A DNA stretch of 28,675 bases from Vulcanimicrobiota bacterium (GTDB lineage: Bacteria; Vulcanimicrobiota; Vulcanimicrobiia; Vulcanimicrobiales; Vulcanimicrobiaceae), in contig JAFAMK010000177.1 in the NCBI GenBank assembly GCA_019233415.1, forward strand, positions 1-28,675, given 5' to 3'. Within the stretch, counting starts at the first letter, position 1. Every line of letters starts with the position of its first letter. Made by a program: the position numbers and the translations under genes. The notes under the pieces are model-generated. The model saw only the letters and a list, made by a program, of their open reading frames with translations. It had not been told where the DNA came from and searched no databases. Of this stretch, positions 1 through 8,301 are shown one piece after another.

Positions 1-320
1 ACGAATTTCGGTCACTCGGCCGGACCTTGCCCAGCAATTCACACGATGGGCTGCGCAGAGAACTCGATTGCGTCGTCATCAAGCAACTTCACTCGCTGAT
101 GCGGCTTCAATCTCTCGAACCGATCCAGTCAGTAAAGGGCATCTTCACAGAAGGCAAACCGGCATACGAAGGCGCTGGTTTTCCCGAGAAGACGCATGTC
201 CAGATCGCGGTCTGTGACGCCGCCTGCATCAGAGCGGTCTTCCGCGTGCGCGAGCCGCTCGTTCCCGCGCTGCCGGCGGCTAGCGCCGGTTCAGCGCGAC
301 GAGCAGCACGACCGCGGTGA
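1..320 (+). CDS. C-terminal part of a hypothetical protein, 5' end outside the window
   Basis: The reading frame is open from the left edge to a TGA at 318-320. A TTG at 27 could be a start, but no ribosome-binding site precedes it and the frame continues to the edge, so I treat the gene as cut by the window. The central residues (LEPIQSVKGIFTEGKPAYEG, then GFPEKTHVQIAVCDAACIRA) read like a genuine conserved protein core, not a shadow frame. The DNA over about 30-230 is clearly less GC-rich than the rest of the window, which hints at separate ancestry. The last ~25 residues are Ala/Arg-rich and overlap the small convergent ORF at 280-423, so the true C-terminus is uncertain. I do not recognise a function. 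Confidence 0.45.
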   Translation, partial: EFRSLGRTLPSNSHDGLRRELDCVVIKQLHSLMRLQSLEPIQSVKGIFTEGKPAYEGAGFPEKTHVQIAVCDAACIRAVFRVREPLVPALPAASAGSARRAARPR

Positions 321-423
321 CCGCGAACATCGGGATCGTGAACAGGTGTAAGAAGGGGATGGCCAGGGTCGGCGCCAGGACGATGAGCGCGATGATGCTG
401 ACGACGATGAGACAGCCCCGCAT
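280..423 (-). CDS. Small membrane protein, 47 aa
   Basis: An ATG at 423 opens a 47-codon frame ending in TAG at 280-282, beginning 6 bp after the cutC stop. The product starts MRGCLIVV and is almost entirely hydrophobic: two likely membrane helices (about residues 4-22 and 28-43) joined by a Pro/His-containing turn, ending in a positively charged NRR tail. Its position directly behind cutC on the same strand suggests it is the last gene of the fucosidase-symporter-cutC unit. No clear Shine-Dalgarno is visible, and the 3' end overlaps the convergent frame from the left edge by about 41 bp. It could be a chance ORF; the hydrophobic pattern and operon position are the only support. Function unknown. 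Confidence 0.4.
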   Translation of the reverse strand: MRGCLIVVSIIALIVLAPTLAIPFLHLFTIPMFAVTAVVLLVALNRR

Positions 424-429
424 GGTGCG

Positions 430-1122
430 TTAGGCTACTGACTCGGGGGAGGGAAGTTTCAGGAGGGTCGCGAGCGCTTCGATTTTGGTGCCGTCGATCT
501 TGCCCTCGGTCCGCGCGGCGTTGCCGACGTGGACTTCGCGGGCGCCGGTGCGGCGGACGACGTCGCGTAGATTCGCCACGGTGATTCCGCCGCCGACCAG
601 AACCTCTGGGGCGCGCCGTTGCGCGATCAGGTCGTGCAGCAGGGCGCGGCCGCTCCATGCGTCGGCGGCGCCGCCGGCGGTCAGGACGCGCGTCACGGCG
701 GGGAGCGTTGCGAGTTGCGCGTATGCTTCGCGCAGGTCGTGTGCGTGATCGAAGGCGCGGTGGAACGTCAGGGGCAGGTTCGCGCGGCCGGCGACGTCCT
801 CGACGAGGCGCAGGTCGATGCTGCGGTCGAGCTCCAGCGCGCCGAAGACGATCGCGCTCGCGCCCGCGTTGCGCATCCGCGCCGCGGTCTCGGTGATCTC
901 GTACCGTTCCGCGCGCGTGTAGCAGAAGCTGCGGTCGTGCGGGCGGACCATCACGTGCACGGGGACGGTGACGGTACGCGCGACGTCGTCGACGACGCGC
1001 AGGTCCGGGGTCAGGCCGCCGCGCTCGAAGGCGGTGACCAGTTCCAACCGGTCCGCGCCTGCCGCCGCGGCGATCGCGGCCTCGCGCAGTCCGGTGACGA
1101 TGACCTCGAGCACCTTGCTCAC
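430..1122 (-). CDS. cutC: CutC family TIM-barrel protein
   Basis: This is a 230-aa protein of the CutC family, a cytoplasmic TIM-barrel historically linked to copper homeostasis but of uncertain biochemical role. Family hallmarks visible are GADRLEL and GGLTPD near the N-terminus, VHVMVRPHDRSFCYT, LTFHRAFD, RVLTAGG, and VGGGITVANL near the C-terminus. The GTG start at 1122 is chosen because it overlaps the TGA of the upstream symporter by 4 bp (GTGA), indicating translational coupling. Compared with E. coli CutC, the N-terminal cysteines are replaced (LEVIV where E. coli has LEICC; LELV for VELC), leaving the Cys of SFCYT as the only one I see. With a fucosidase and a sugar-type symporter in the same unit, a role in sugar metabolism is at least as plausible as copper handling (inference). 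Confidence 0.88.
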   Translation of the reverse strand: MSKVLEVIVTGLREAAIAAAAGADRLELVTAFERGGLTPDLRVVDDVARTVTVPVHVMVRPHDRSFCYTRAERYEITETAARMRNAGASAIVFGALELDRSIDLRLVEDVAGRANLPLTFHRAFDHAHDLREAYAQLATLPAVTRVLTAGGAADAWSGRALLHDLIAQRRAPEVLVGGGITVANLRDVVRRTGAREVHVGNAARTEGKIDGTKIEALATLLKLPSPESVA

Positions 1123-2942
1123 ATCGCCGCGGGTTGCGCCACGACCTCCGCCGTTGCGCCCGGTTCGCTGCCCCACGCCGTGCGGCCGAGCCGCAGCAGC
1201 GATCCGCCGGCGATGAGCGCGATGATCGCGCACGCGAAGCCCTGCGCCGGGTGGCCGTACACGAACGCGCCGGTCCCGAACAGCGCCGCGTAGACCGTGC
1301 AGAGACCGAGTACCCAGCCGAGAAACGCGTTCGTGAAGCTGTCCGGCGAGGGCGGAAGCCCGGTCGTCGCGCGCACGCGCCGCCAACCGGGCCCGGCCGG
1401 ACGAACTTTTGCGTAGAACGCGGCGAGCGTCGCGGCGTCGACCGGCGGCGTGAGGAGCGTCGTCGCGATCCACACGACCGTCGTGAACGCGACGGTCGCG
1501 AGCAGCGCAGTCGTGCCGTCGACCGGATGGCCCACTTTCGCCATGACGAAGAACAGCAGCGAGATCGCGAACGAACCGATCATCGCCGAGACTTCGCTCC
1601 ATGCGTTGATACGCCACCAGAACCAGCGCAGCAGGTAGATCAACCCCGTCCCCGCGCCGATCTGCAGGATCAGCGCGAACGTCTCCTTCGCCGTGTCGAG
1701 CGCGAACGTGAAGAGCAGCGCGACGACCATGATGAGCGCGGTGACGATGCGGCCGATCAGCACGTAGTGCTTCTCGTTGGCCTGGCTGTTGATGAAGCGC
1801 CGGTAGAAGTCGTTCACCAGGTACGACGTTCCCCAGTTCAGGTGCGATTCCAGTGTCGAACGGTACGCGGCGAACAGCCCGGCCACCATGAACCCGGACC
1901 AGCCCGCCGGCAGAAAGACGAGCATCGCCGGATACGCGATGTCGTCGCCGACGAGGTTCGGCGCGACGCCGGGGAAGCGCGCGTGAATGTCGGCGAGCGA
2001 CGGGTACACGACGGTCGACGCGAGCGCGACGATGATCCACGGCCACGGCCGCAGTGCGTAGTGCATCAGCTGGAAGAGCATCGTTCCCCACAGCGAGTCG
2101 CTCTCGCGCCGCGCGGCGAGCATCCGCTGCGCGACGTAGCTGCCGCCGCCGGGCTCCGCGCCCGGGTACCATACCGACCACCACTGCACCGTGATCGGGA
2201 TGATGAAGATGCCGAGCGCGACGCTCCAGTCCGAGAAGTCCGGCAACAGCGCGAGCGTGTGCGGGCTGACCGTGCGCACGTGCGCGATCAGGCCGGAGAG
2301 GCCGCCGAGCGCGGCGACCTGCGGCGACTTGAGCGCGTAGTACATCGCGGCGAACGCGCTCGACATGGTGATGCAGAACTGGATCATGTCGGTGACCATC
2401 ACGCCCCACAGGCCCGCCGTCGCCGCGAACACGATCACGACGGTCCCGGCGACGACGAGCGTCTCCCACTCCGGCAGCCCGAACAGCACGCTCGCGATCT
2501 TCGCCGCGGCGAGGTTGACCGACGCGATGATCGCGACGTTGAAGAACAGCCCGAGGTAGATCGAGCGGAAGCCGCGCACGAACGAGGCGGCCTTCCCCGA
2601 GTAGCGCATCTCGTAGAACTCGAGGTCGGTCAGCGCGCCGCTGCGCCGCCACAGCCGCGCGTAGAAGAACACCGTCGCCATCCCGGTCAGCAGGAACGCC
2701 CACCACTGCCAGTTCGCCGCGACGCCGCCGGTACGCACGAAGTTCGTCACCAGGTTCGGCGTGTCGGTGCTGAACGTCGTCGCGACGAGCGAGATGCCGA
2801 TCAGCCACCACGGCGCTTGCCGTCCCGCCGCGAAGAACTCGGCGGTGTTGCGGCCGGCGCGACGCGCGAGCAGGATCGCGGGCGTGAACGTCACGGCGAG
2901 GGAAACGACGACGATGACCCAGTCGAGGGCGGTCAAGTGCAT
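1119..2942 (-). CDS. Sodium:solute symporter family (SSS) transporter
   Basis: This 607-aa integral membrane protein looks like an SSS/SLC5-type Na+-coupled transporter. The N-terminus (ALDWVIVVVSLAVTF then AGRNTAEFFAAGRQAPWWLI) matches the usual first helix and the conserved loop before TM2. A dozen or more hydrophobic segments follow, including LVVAGTVVIVFAATAGLWGV and FALILQIGAGTGLIYLLRWF. The length is typical for the larger sugar/solute members. It begins 20 bp after the fucosidase stop and its last codons overlap cutC, so the three genes are likely one transcript. By context the substrate is probably a monosaccharide or small glycan released outside the cytoplasm, with fucose one candidate; the sequence alone does not show the substrate. 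Confidence 0.88.
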   Translation of the reverse strand: MHLTALDWVIVVVSLAVTFTPAILLARRAGRNTAEFFAAGRQAPWWLIGISLVATTFSTDTPNLVTNFVRTGGVAANWQWWAFLLTGMATVFFYARLWRRSGALTDLEFYEMRYSGKAASFVRGFRSIYLGLFFNVAIIASVNLAAAKIASVLFGLPEWETLVVAGTVVIVFAATAGLWGVMVTDMIQFCITMSSAFAAMYYALKSPQVAALGGLSGLIAHVRTVSPHTLALLPDFSDWSVALGIFIIPITVQWWSVWYPGAEPGGGSYVAQRMLAARRESDSLWGTMLFQLMHYALRPWPWIIVALASTVVYPSLADIHARFPGVAPNLVGDDIAYPAMLVFLPAGWSGFMVAGLFAAYRSTLESHLNWGTSYLVNDFYRRFINSQANEKHYVLIGRIVTALIMVVALLFTFALDTAKETFALILQIGAGTGLIYLLRWFWWRINAWSEVSAMIGSFAISLLFFVMAKVGHPVDGTTALLATVAFTTVVWIATTLLTPPVDAATLAAFYAKVRPAGPGWRRVRATTGLPPSPDSFTNAFLGWVLGLCTVYAALFGTGAFVYGHPAQGFACAIIALIAGGSLLRLGRTAWGSEPGATAEVVAQPAAM

Positions 2943-2962
2943 GGGCGAAACCTACGTGCGAA

Positions 2963-4465
2963 TCAGAGGTAGAGCGCGAGCCGGACCGGCTCGGGAGTCG
3001 CGCGCGACTGCAGGATGCGCAGGCGCAACCGGTGTGCGGTCGCCGGCGCGTCGAGCCGCAGCAGCCGGCGTGCGCCGATCGTCGTGCCGTGCGCAACTTG
3101 CTGCCAGCCGCCGCCCGGCGCGTCGGCGTCGACGGTGAATTCTTCGATCCGCTGGCCGGCGGCAATGTTCTCGCGCAAGCCGATCGTCTGGAAACGCACG
3201 GCGCCGTGCAGGTCGTAGACCGTTCCGTCCGACGACGGCGCGGAAGTCACGTGCGCCGCGAGATCGTGCGTGAGGTGCGCGCGCAGCCACGCACCGAACT
3301 CGCCGAGCCGCACGACGTCGGCGTCGTCGAAGCGCCCGTGCTGGTCGGGCGGCACGTCGAGGATCAGCACGCAGTTGCGCCCGACCGAGCCGTAGTACAT
3401 CTTTTCGAGGTCGTCGAGCGACTTCGGTGGCTGGTCCGGATGCCAGAACCACGTCTTCTCCAATCGCGCGTCACAGAGCGACGGATACCACTGAATCAGC
3501 CGCGTCTTCGGATCGACGAGCGAGGCGCGATTCCCCGCGTCCGGATCGGCCGGGTCGAGCACATGCGTCGCCTGCGTCGGGACCGGCGGCGCGGTGAACG
3601 GCACGACGCTCCACTGCGTCTCGCGCGCGTAGCCGTCCTCATTGCCGACCCAGTTGACGTCAGGGCCGCCGAACATCGCCGCGTTCGGCTGCAGCGCGCG
3701 CACGAGTTTGTACCAGTCGTCGAACGCGTAGTGCTGCTTGCGGTCCTTCAGCGGGTTGAACCCGTCGAAGAAGAACTCGTCGACCGGGCCGTACTGCGTG
3801 AGCAGCTCGTAGAGCGTGTTCATGTAGTACGCGTTGTAGTCGTCCTCGACGAAGTGGAACGTGCGCGCGGGACGGCGCGTGTCGCCGGGAACGAGCGTCG
3901 GGATCGTCACCGGCTTCGGCTTGCTGCCGTTCGCGTACGTGCCGCCGGCGAGCCCCTCGTGAATGTCGGCCGGCGAGAGGTAGAACGCGACCGCCATGCC
4001 GTACTTGTGCGCGGACTTCACGAAGTCGCCGACGATGTCGCCTTTCCCGTCGCGCCAGGTGCTGTACTTCACCGAGTAGTGCGAGTAGCGCGTCGGCCAC
4101 AGGACGAGCCCGTCGTGGTGCTTCGTCACCAGCATGATCTCGCTGAAGCCGGCGTTCTTGAGCACGCGCACCCACTGATCGGTATCGAGCCGATCGGGCG
4201 CGACGATGTTCGGGCTTTCGGTTCCCGTGCCGATTTCGAGCCCCGTGTACGTGTTCGGGCCGTAGTGGATGAACGCGGTCAACTCGCGGCGCTGCCAGCG
4301 CAACTGCACCGGTGACGGCACGACGTGGCCGGCCGCGGCAATGACGGCTGAAGCCGGCTCATTCGGATGCACCGCGACCCCGTTACCGGCCGCATCCGCG
4401 GCGGGCAGGCCAAGCAAAGCAACCGAACACAGGAGCCCATATGTCAGGGCCCGGCGCGTAAACAT
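2963..4465 (-). CDS. Secreted GH29 alpha-L-fucosidase
   Basis: This 500-aa protein hydrolyses terminal alpha-L-fucose from glycans by the retaining GH29 mechanism. Residues 1-26 form a signal peptide (MFTRRALTYGLLCSVALLGL then AADAA), so it acts outside the cytoplasm. The catalytic barrel shows FIHYGPNTY (about 65-73), the conserved KHHDG motif (115-119), a WRDGKGDIVGDFV stretch and EFFFDGFNP (230-238), where Asp234 is the likely nucleophile. From about residue 400 a beta-sandwich-like domain follows, as in many GH29 enzymes; the acid/base cannot be placed with confidence. The ATG at 4465 is preceded by AGAAAGG. It heads the leftward unit with the symporter and cutC and is divergent from the GH20 gene 90 bp away, so the two glycosidases probably share control. 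Confidence 0.9.
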   Translation of the reverse strand: MFTRRALTYGLLCSVALLGLPAADAAGNGVAVHPNEPASAVIAAAGHVVPSPVQLRWQRRELTAFIHYGPNTYTGLEIGTGTESPNIVAPDRLDTDQWVRVLKNAGFSEIMLVTKHHDGLVLWPTRYSHYSVKYSTWRDGKGDIVGDFVKSAHKYGMAVAFYLSPADIHEGLAGGTYANGSKPKPVTIPTLVPGDTRRPARTFHFVEDDYNAYYMNTLYELLTQYGPVDEFFFDGFNPLKDRKQHYAFDDWYKLVRALQPNAAMFGGPDVNWVGNEDGYARETQWSVVPFTAPPVPTQATHVLDPADPDAGNRASLVDPKTRLIQWYPSLCDARLEKTWFWHPDQPPKSLDDLEKMYYGSVGRNCVLILDVPPDQHGRFDDADVVRLGEFGAWLRAHLTHDLAAHVTSAPSSDGTVYDLHGAVRFQTIGLRENIAAGQRIEEFTVDADAPGGGWQQVAHGTTIGARRLLRLDAPATAHRLRLRILQSRATPEPVRLALYL

Positions 4466-4555
4466 CCGACCTTTCTTCGCGTCACGGGAGGTTTCTCATG
4501 CTGGTTTTGTCGCAGTCCCCGATAATCGCTCCGGAAGCCTGGGAGAAGACACCCG
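4466..4555. promoter_or_regulatory. Divergent promoter region between fucosidase and hexosaminidase genes
   Basis: This 90-bp gap separates two divergent secreted glycosidases and must hold, or lie close to, both promoters. A GATAAT at 4521-4526 could be a -10 for the rightward gene, but I see no convincing -35 at the usual spacing. GGGAG at 4541-4545 is the ribosome-binding site for the rightward ATG at 4556. AGAAAGG on the - strand precedes the leftward ATG at 4465. No clear operator palindrome was found. Confidence 0.4.
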
Positions 4556-6472
4556 ATGAATCGCTGGTCTCGCACTGCGGCAATTCTCGTTTGCTCGCTC
4601 GTTCTTTCGCAGAACGGACCGGCAATCGCCCAGGCGCCGACGGCACCGACGCCGCCCACGCTCGACGGGCTCGGCTTCATCCCGAAGCCGCGCCAAGTCA
4701 CCTTGAACGGTTCGACCTATACGGTCCCGTCCACCGTCGTCATCGCGGCGCAGTCCTCCGACGAGCGCAACGTGGCCGATCTGCTGCAGGCATTCCTCGC
4801 TGCTCGCGGGGTCCACGCCTCGGTTGGCACGATGATCAGCGGATCCGCGCCGATCCGGCTCACGATCCACAACGTCGACCCATTGATCGGCGCGGAAGGC
4901 TATCGCCTCAAAGTCGACGCGACCGGCGTGAGCGTCACGGCGAACACGGGAGCCGGCCTCTTCTACGGCGTGCAGACGCTCGAACAGCTCTTCCCCGCGC
5001 GCGCTTCCGACGGCAACACGCTGACCGGCGTCACGGTCGACGACTGGCCGGCGTATTCGTGGCGCGGCATCCACCTCGACGTCTCGCGGCACTTCTTCCC
5101 CGTCGCGGTCGTCGAGCGCTACATCGACCTTGCGGCGCGCTACAAGCTCAACACGTTCCACTGGCACCTGACCGACGATCAGGGCTGGCGCATCGCGATC
5201 GCGCACTACCCGCGTTTGACGCAGGTCGGCTCGTGCCGCGCGGGGACCGAAGTCGGGCACGACGAGACGCAGACCGACGGCAAGCGCTACTGCGGCTACT
5301 ACACGCAGGATCAGATTCGCCAGGTCGTCGCGTACGCGAGGCGGCGCTACGTGACGATCCTGCCCGAGATCGAGATGCCCGGCCATTCGGTCGCGGCGCT
5401 CGTCGCGTACCCGCAACTCGCCTGCGCGCCCGGCGCGTTCAAAGTCCGCGAGACGTGGGGCGTTAGCACCGACATCGCGTGCCCGACCGAACGCACCTTC
5501 ACGTTCTTCCAGACGATCCTCGACGAAGTGATGGCGCTCTTCCCGGGCCGCTACGTCCACATCGGCGGCGACGAGGTGCCGAAGGACGCGTGGAAGCGCA
5601 GCCCGTTCGTGAACGCGCTGATGAAGCAGCACCACCTCGCGAGCTACGACGCGGTGCAGGGCTACTTCACGCGCCGCATCGAGCAGTATCTGAACGCGCG
5701 CGGGCGCAAGATGATCGGCTGGGATGAGATCCTCGACGGCGGCGTCTCGAAGGGCGCGACGGTTATGTCGTGGCGAGGAACCCAGGGTGGCATCATCGCG
5801 GCGCGGCGCGGGAACGACGTCGTGATGACGCCGGACGGGCCGCTCTACCTCGACTGGGCGCAGGGCGACGAGGACTTCGAACCGCTCGCGATCTGCTGCG
5901 TCTCGACGCCGCAGATGATCTACGACTTCAACCCGACGCCCGCGGCGCTCACGCCCGATCAGGCCAAGCACGTCCTGGGCGTGCAGGGCAACATGTGGAC
6001 CGAGTATATTCCGACCGCCGACCACCTCTTCTACATGCTGCTCCCGCGCGCGTTCGCCGTCGCGGAAGACGGGTGGACACCGGCGGCCGACAAGCGCTGG
6101 TCGAGCTTCGCCGAGCGCAGCCGCAAGCAGTTCGCGCGGCTCGAAGCCGACGGCATCCCGTTCCGCATCCCAAACCCGACCGCGCGCATTACCGGCGGCG
6201 AGAGCGTCGTCGCCGAGAACGTGCACCGCAGCCTCAACGAGACCGAGCTGCGCCCGAGCGCAGCGACCGGCACCGTCGCGCTCGACGACCTCGTCCCGGA
6301 CGCGGTGATCCGCTACACGACCGACGACCGGCTGCCGACGGCAAAATCCGCGCGCTACACGTCGCCGGTCGCGTTCGACCTCGACCGCACGCCGGTCATC
6401 CACCTGCGCGCGGTCGCCGTGCTGCCGACCGGCCGGACGAGCGCGCCGACGACCATCACGCTGCGCCGCTGA
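4556..6472 (+). CDS. Secreted GH20 beta-N-acetylhexosaminidase
   Basis: This 638-aa enzyme removes terminal beta-linked GlcNAc/GalNAc using GH20 substrate-assisted catalysis. A signal peptide (about residues 1-26, ending PAIAQA) sends it out of the cytoplasm. An N-terminal GH20b-type domain (about 38-160) includes YRLKVDATGVSVTA and GLFYGVQTLEQL. The catalytic barrel follows with SWRGIHLDVSRHF, NTFHWHLTDDQGWR, ILPEIEMPGHS and YVHIGGDEVP, giving the Asp339-Glu340 catalytic pair; later WDEIL, MSWRG and GVQGNMWTEYI are also typical. The last ~90 residues (IRYTTDDRLPTAKSARY) look like the chitobiase-type C-terminal beta domain. The ATG at 4556 has GGGAGAAG upstream. With the GH29 and GH92 enzymes nearby it fits stepwise trimming of complex glycans. 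Confidence 0.94.
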   Translation: MNRWSRTAAILVCSLVLSQNGPAIAQAPTAPTPPTLDGLGFIPKPRQVTLNGSTYTVPSTVVIAAQSSDERNVADLLQAFLAARGVHASVGTMISGSAPIRLTIHNVDPLIGAEGYRLKVDATGVSVTANTGAGLFYGVQTLEQLFPARASDGNTLTGVTVDDWPAYSWRGIHLDVSRHFFPVAVVERYIDLAARYKLNTFHWHLTDDQGWRIAIAHYPRLTQVGSCRAGTEVGHDETQTDGKRYCGYYTQDQIRQVVAYARRRYVTILPEIEMPGHSVAALVAYPQLACAPGAFKVRETWGVSTDIACPTERTFTFFQTILDEVMALFPGRYVHIGGDEVPKDAWKRSPFVNALMKQHHLASYDAVQGYFTRRIEQYLNARGRKMIGWDEILDGGVSKGATVMSWRGTQGGIIAARRGNDVVMTPDGPLYLDWAQGDEDFEPLAICCVSTPQMIYDFNPTPAALTPDQAKHVLGVQGNMWTEYIPTADHLFYMLLPRAFAVAEDGWTPAADKRWSSFAERSRKQFARLEADGIPFRIPNPTARITGGESVVAENVHRSLNETELRPSAATGTVALDDLVPDAVIRYTTDDRLPTAKSARYTSPVAFDLDRTPVIHLRAVAVLPTGRTSAPTTITLRR

Positions 6473-6558
6473 GCGCGGCTCACCGATGAGTTTCGCCCCG
6501 CCGCCGAGTCCCTAACAACGAAGGGTGCGCAGTGCGCCCTCGTCTCGGAGGGATTCAC

Positions 6559-7308
6559 ATGGCTCGGTTGGCGGGGAAACAGGTCGTCGTTTTGGGCGGG
6601 AGCCGCGGCGTGGGCCGCGAGCTGGTCGCTGCGGCGCGCGCCGACGGCGCCGACGTGCTCGCGGTGGGACGCGGCGCGGACTCGCTCGCGAAGCTCGCGC
6701 GCGACGTGCCGGGAACGGCGACGCTCGCGCTCGATGTCTTTGCGCCCGACGCGGTGGAGCGCGTCTTCGCGGCGGTGACGCCGGACGTGCTGGTCGTCAG
6801 CGCCGGCGCGCCGCCGCACAAGGTGCCCGTGCACGAACAAAGCTGGGAGCAGTTCTCGATCAGCTGGAACGCCGACGTGCGTGCGTCGCTCGCATTCTGC
6901 CAGGCCGCGCTGCGCACGCCGCTCGCGCCCGGTTCGACTGTCGTGCTGGTGTCGAGCGGCGCCGGGCTCCTCGGCTCGCCGATGTCGGGCGGCTACGCCG
7001 GGGCGAAGCGGATGCAGATGTTCCTGGCCGAGTACTTCCAGGGCGAGTCGGACCGGCAGCGACGCGGGATTCGCTTCCTCGCGCTCGTGCCGTCGCGGAT
7101 CATGGTGGGCACCGAGCTCGGCGACCAAGCCGTCGCCGCATACAGCGGCTACCACGGCATCTCGCCGGCCGCGTTCGTCGAACGGATGGGCGCTGCGCAG
7201 ACGCCGGCGCAGGTCGGGGCTGCGTTCGTCGATCTAGTCGCGCAGCCGCGCGACGACGAGGCGAGCATCTTCACCGTGACGGCCGCCGGGGTCGAGGCGG
7301 TTCCGTAG
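6559..7308 (+). CDS. SDR family short-chain dehydrogenase/reductase
   Basis: This 249-aa cytoplasmic protein is a classical-type NAD(P)-dependent oxidoreductase. The Rossmann nucleotide-binding motif is GGSRGVGRE (13-21), followed by VSAGAPPH (80-87, the NAG position) and a catalytic Ser133 / Tyr146 / Lys150 set in VLVSSGAG and GGYAGAKR. The ATG at 6559 is chosen over an in-frame GTG at 6532 because GGAGGG at 6547-6552 lies directly before it. The stop is 12 bp before the ECF sigma gene, so the two are probably co-transcribed. The substrate cannot be read from the sequence. The tail after residue 170 is ordinary for the family. Confidence 0.88.
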   Translation: MARLAGKQVVVLGGSRGVGRELVAAARADGADVLAVGRGADSLAKLARDVPGTATLALDVFAPDAVERVFAAVTPDVLVVSAGAPPHKVPVHEQSWEQFSISWNADVRASLAFCQAALRTPLAPGSTVVLVSSGAGLLGSPMSGGYAGAKRMQMFLAEYFQGESDRQRRGIRFLALVPSRIMVGTELGDQAVAAYSGYHGISPAAFVERMGAAQTPAQVGAAFVDLVAQPRDDEASIFTVTAAGVEAVP

Positions 7309-7320
7309 GCGGCACGAAGC

Positions 7321-8301
7321 GTGCACGCGATGACGGTCGTCGACGACGCCGAGCGGTACCGGCGGGAGCTGCAGGCGCACTGCTACCGCATGCTCGGCTC
7401 CACGCACGAGGCCGAGGATGCGGTACAGGAAGCGCTCGTGCGCGCCTGGCGCGGCGCCGACCGGTTCGAAGGGCGCACCTCGCTGCGCACGTGGCTCTAC
7501 CGCATCGCGACCAACGTCTCGCTGACGATGCTCGCGCGGCGCGCGAGCGCCGCGCGCGTCCTGCCGCAACTCGTCGCGCCGCCGTCGACCGGGCTTCCCG
7601 GCCCACCGGCGCTGGATGTGCCGTGGCTCGAACCGTATCCGGACGCCGCGCTGGAACAGGTCGCCGACGAACGCCCCGGACCGCAGGCGCGCTACGAGAT
7701 GCGCGAGGCGACGCAGCTCGCGTTCGTCGCGGCGATTCAGTACCTGCCGCCGCGCCAGCGTGCGGTGCTGCTGCTGCGCGAGGTGCTCGGGTGGTCGGCC
7801 GCGGAGACCGCGTCGGCGCTCGACGTGACGCTCGCCTCCGTCACGAGCGCGTTGCAGCGCGCCCGTGAAACGCTGAGAAAGAACCTCCCCGACGACGCGC
7901 CGCCGCACGCGCTGCAGCCGCACGGCGAGCGCGAGCGCCGGCTGCTCGAGCGCTACGTCGCAGCGTGGGAAAACATCGACCTCGACGGCTTCGTCGCGCT
8001 GCTGAAAGAAGACGCGATCTTCGCGATGCCGCCGCGAACGGAATGGTATCGTGGCCCCGCGGCGATCCGCGGCCTGCTGGCGTGGGCGTGGCAGCAGGAA
8101 GGATTCACCGCGATCCGGCTGGTCCCGATCAGCGCGAACGGCCAGCCTGCGTTCGCACTGTACGACCGCGACGCCGACGATGCGCCGTGGCGCGCGCACG
8201 CGATCCACGTCCTGACGCTCGACGGCGAGCGGATCGCCGCCGTGATGAACTTCATGAACACGGCATTGTTCCCCGCGTTCGGTCTTCCGCTGGAGGCGTA
8301 A
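7321..8301 (+). CDS. ECF sigma-70 factor with SnoaL-like C-terminal domain
   Basis: This 326-aa protein is a long ECF-type RNA polymerase sigma factor. Region 2 spans about residues 10-75 (HCYRMLGSTHEAEDAVQEAL, then TSLRTWLYRIATNV). Region 4 spans about 128-188 (LPPRQRAVLLLREVLGWSAAE, then VTSALQRARETLRK). After residue 203 an extra ~120-residue domain (RLLERYVAAWENIDLDGFVA ... VMNFMNTALFPAFGLP) resembles SnoaL/NTF2-like folds found in SigG/SigJ/ECF41-like groups; it may control activity without a separate anti-sigma factor. The start could be GTG 7321 or ATG 7330; neither has a strong ribosome-binding site. It follows the SDR gene by 12 bp. Its 3' end overlaps the convergent sensor kinase gene by 50 bp. 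Target promoters are unknown. Confidence 0.88.
   Translation: MHAMTVVDDAERYRRELQAHCYRMLGSTHEAEDAVQEALVRAWRGADRFEGRTSLRTWLYRIATNVSLTMLARRASAARVLPQLVAPPSTGLPGPPALDVPWLEPYPDAALEQVADERPGPQARYEMREATQLAFVAAIQYLPPRQRAVLLLREVLGWSAAETASALDVTLASVTSALQRARETLRKNLPDDAPPHALQPHGERERRLLERYVAAWENIDLDGFVALLKEDAIFAMPPRTEWYRGPAAIRGLLAWAWQQEGFTAIRLVPISANGQPAFALYDRDADDAPWRAHAIHVLTLDGERIAAVMNFMNTALFPAFGLPLEA

Noticed and set aside
1134..2972. 612-aa + strand frame opposite the symporter
   Set aside because: Composition is almost all Arg, His, Glu and Asp with no recognisable domain; the - strand encodes a convincing membrane transporter.
430..3165. A 911-aa leftward protein ending in CutC
   Set aside because: The upstream two thirds is an out-of-frame reading of the symporter; CutC starts at the coupled GTG at 1122.
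4496..6403. 635-aa - strand frame opposite GH20
   Set aside because: Arg/Val/Asp-rich shadow; the + strand has a signal peptide and the GGDE catalytic pair.
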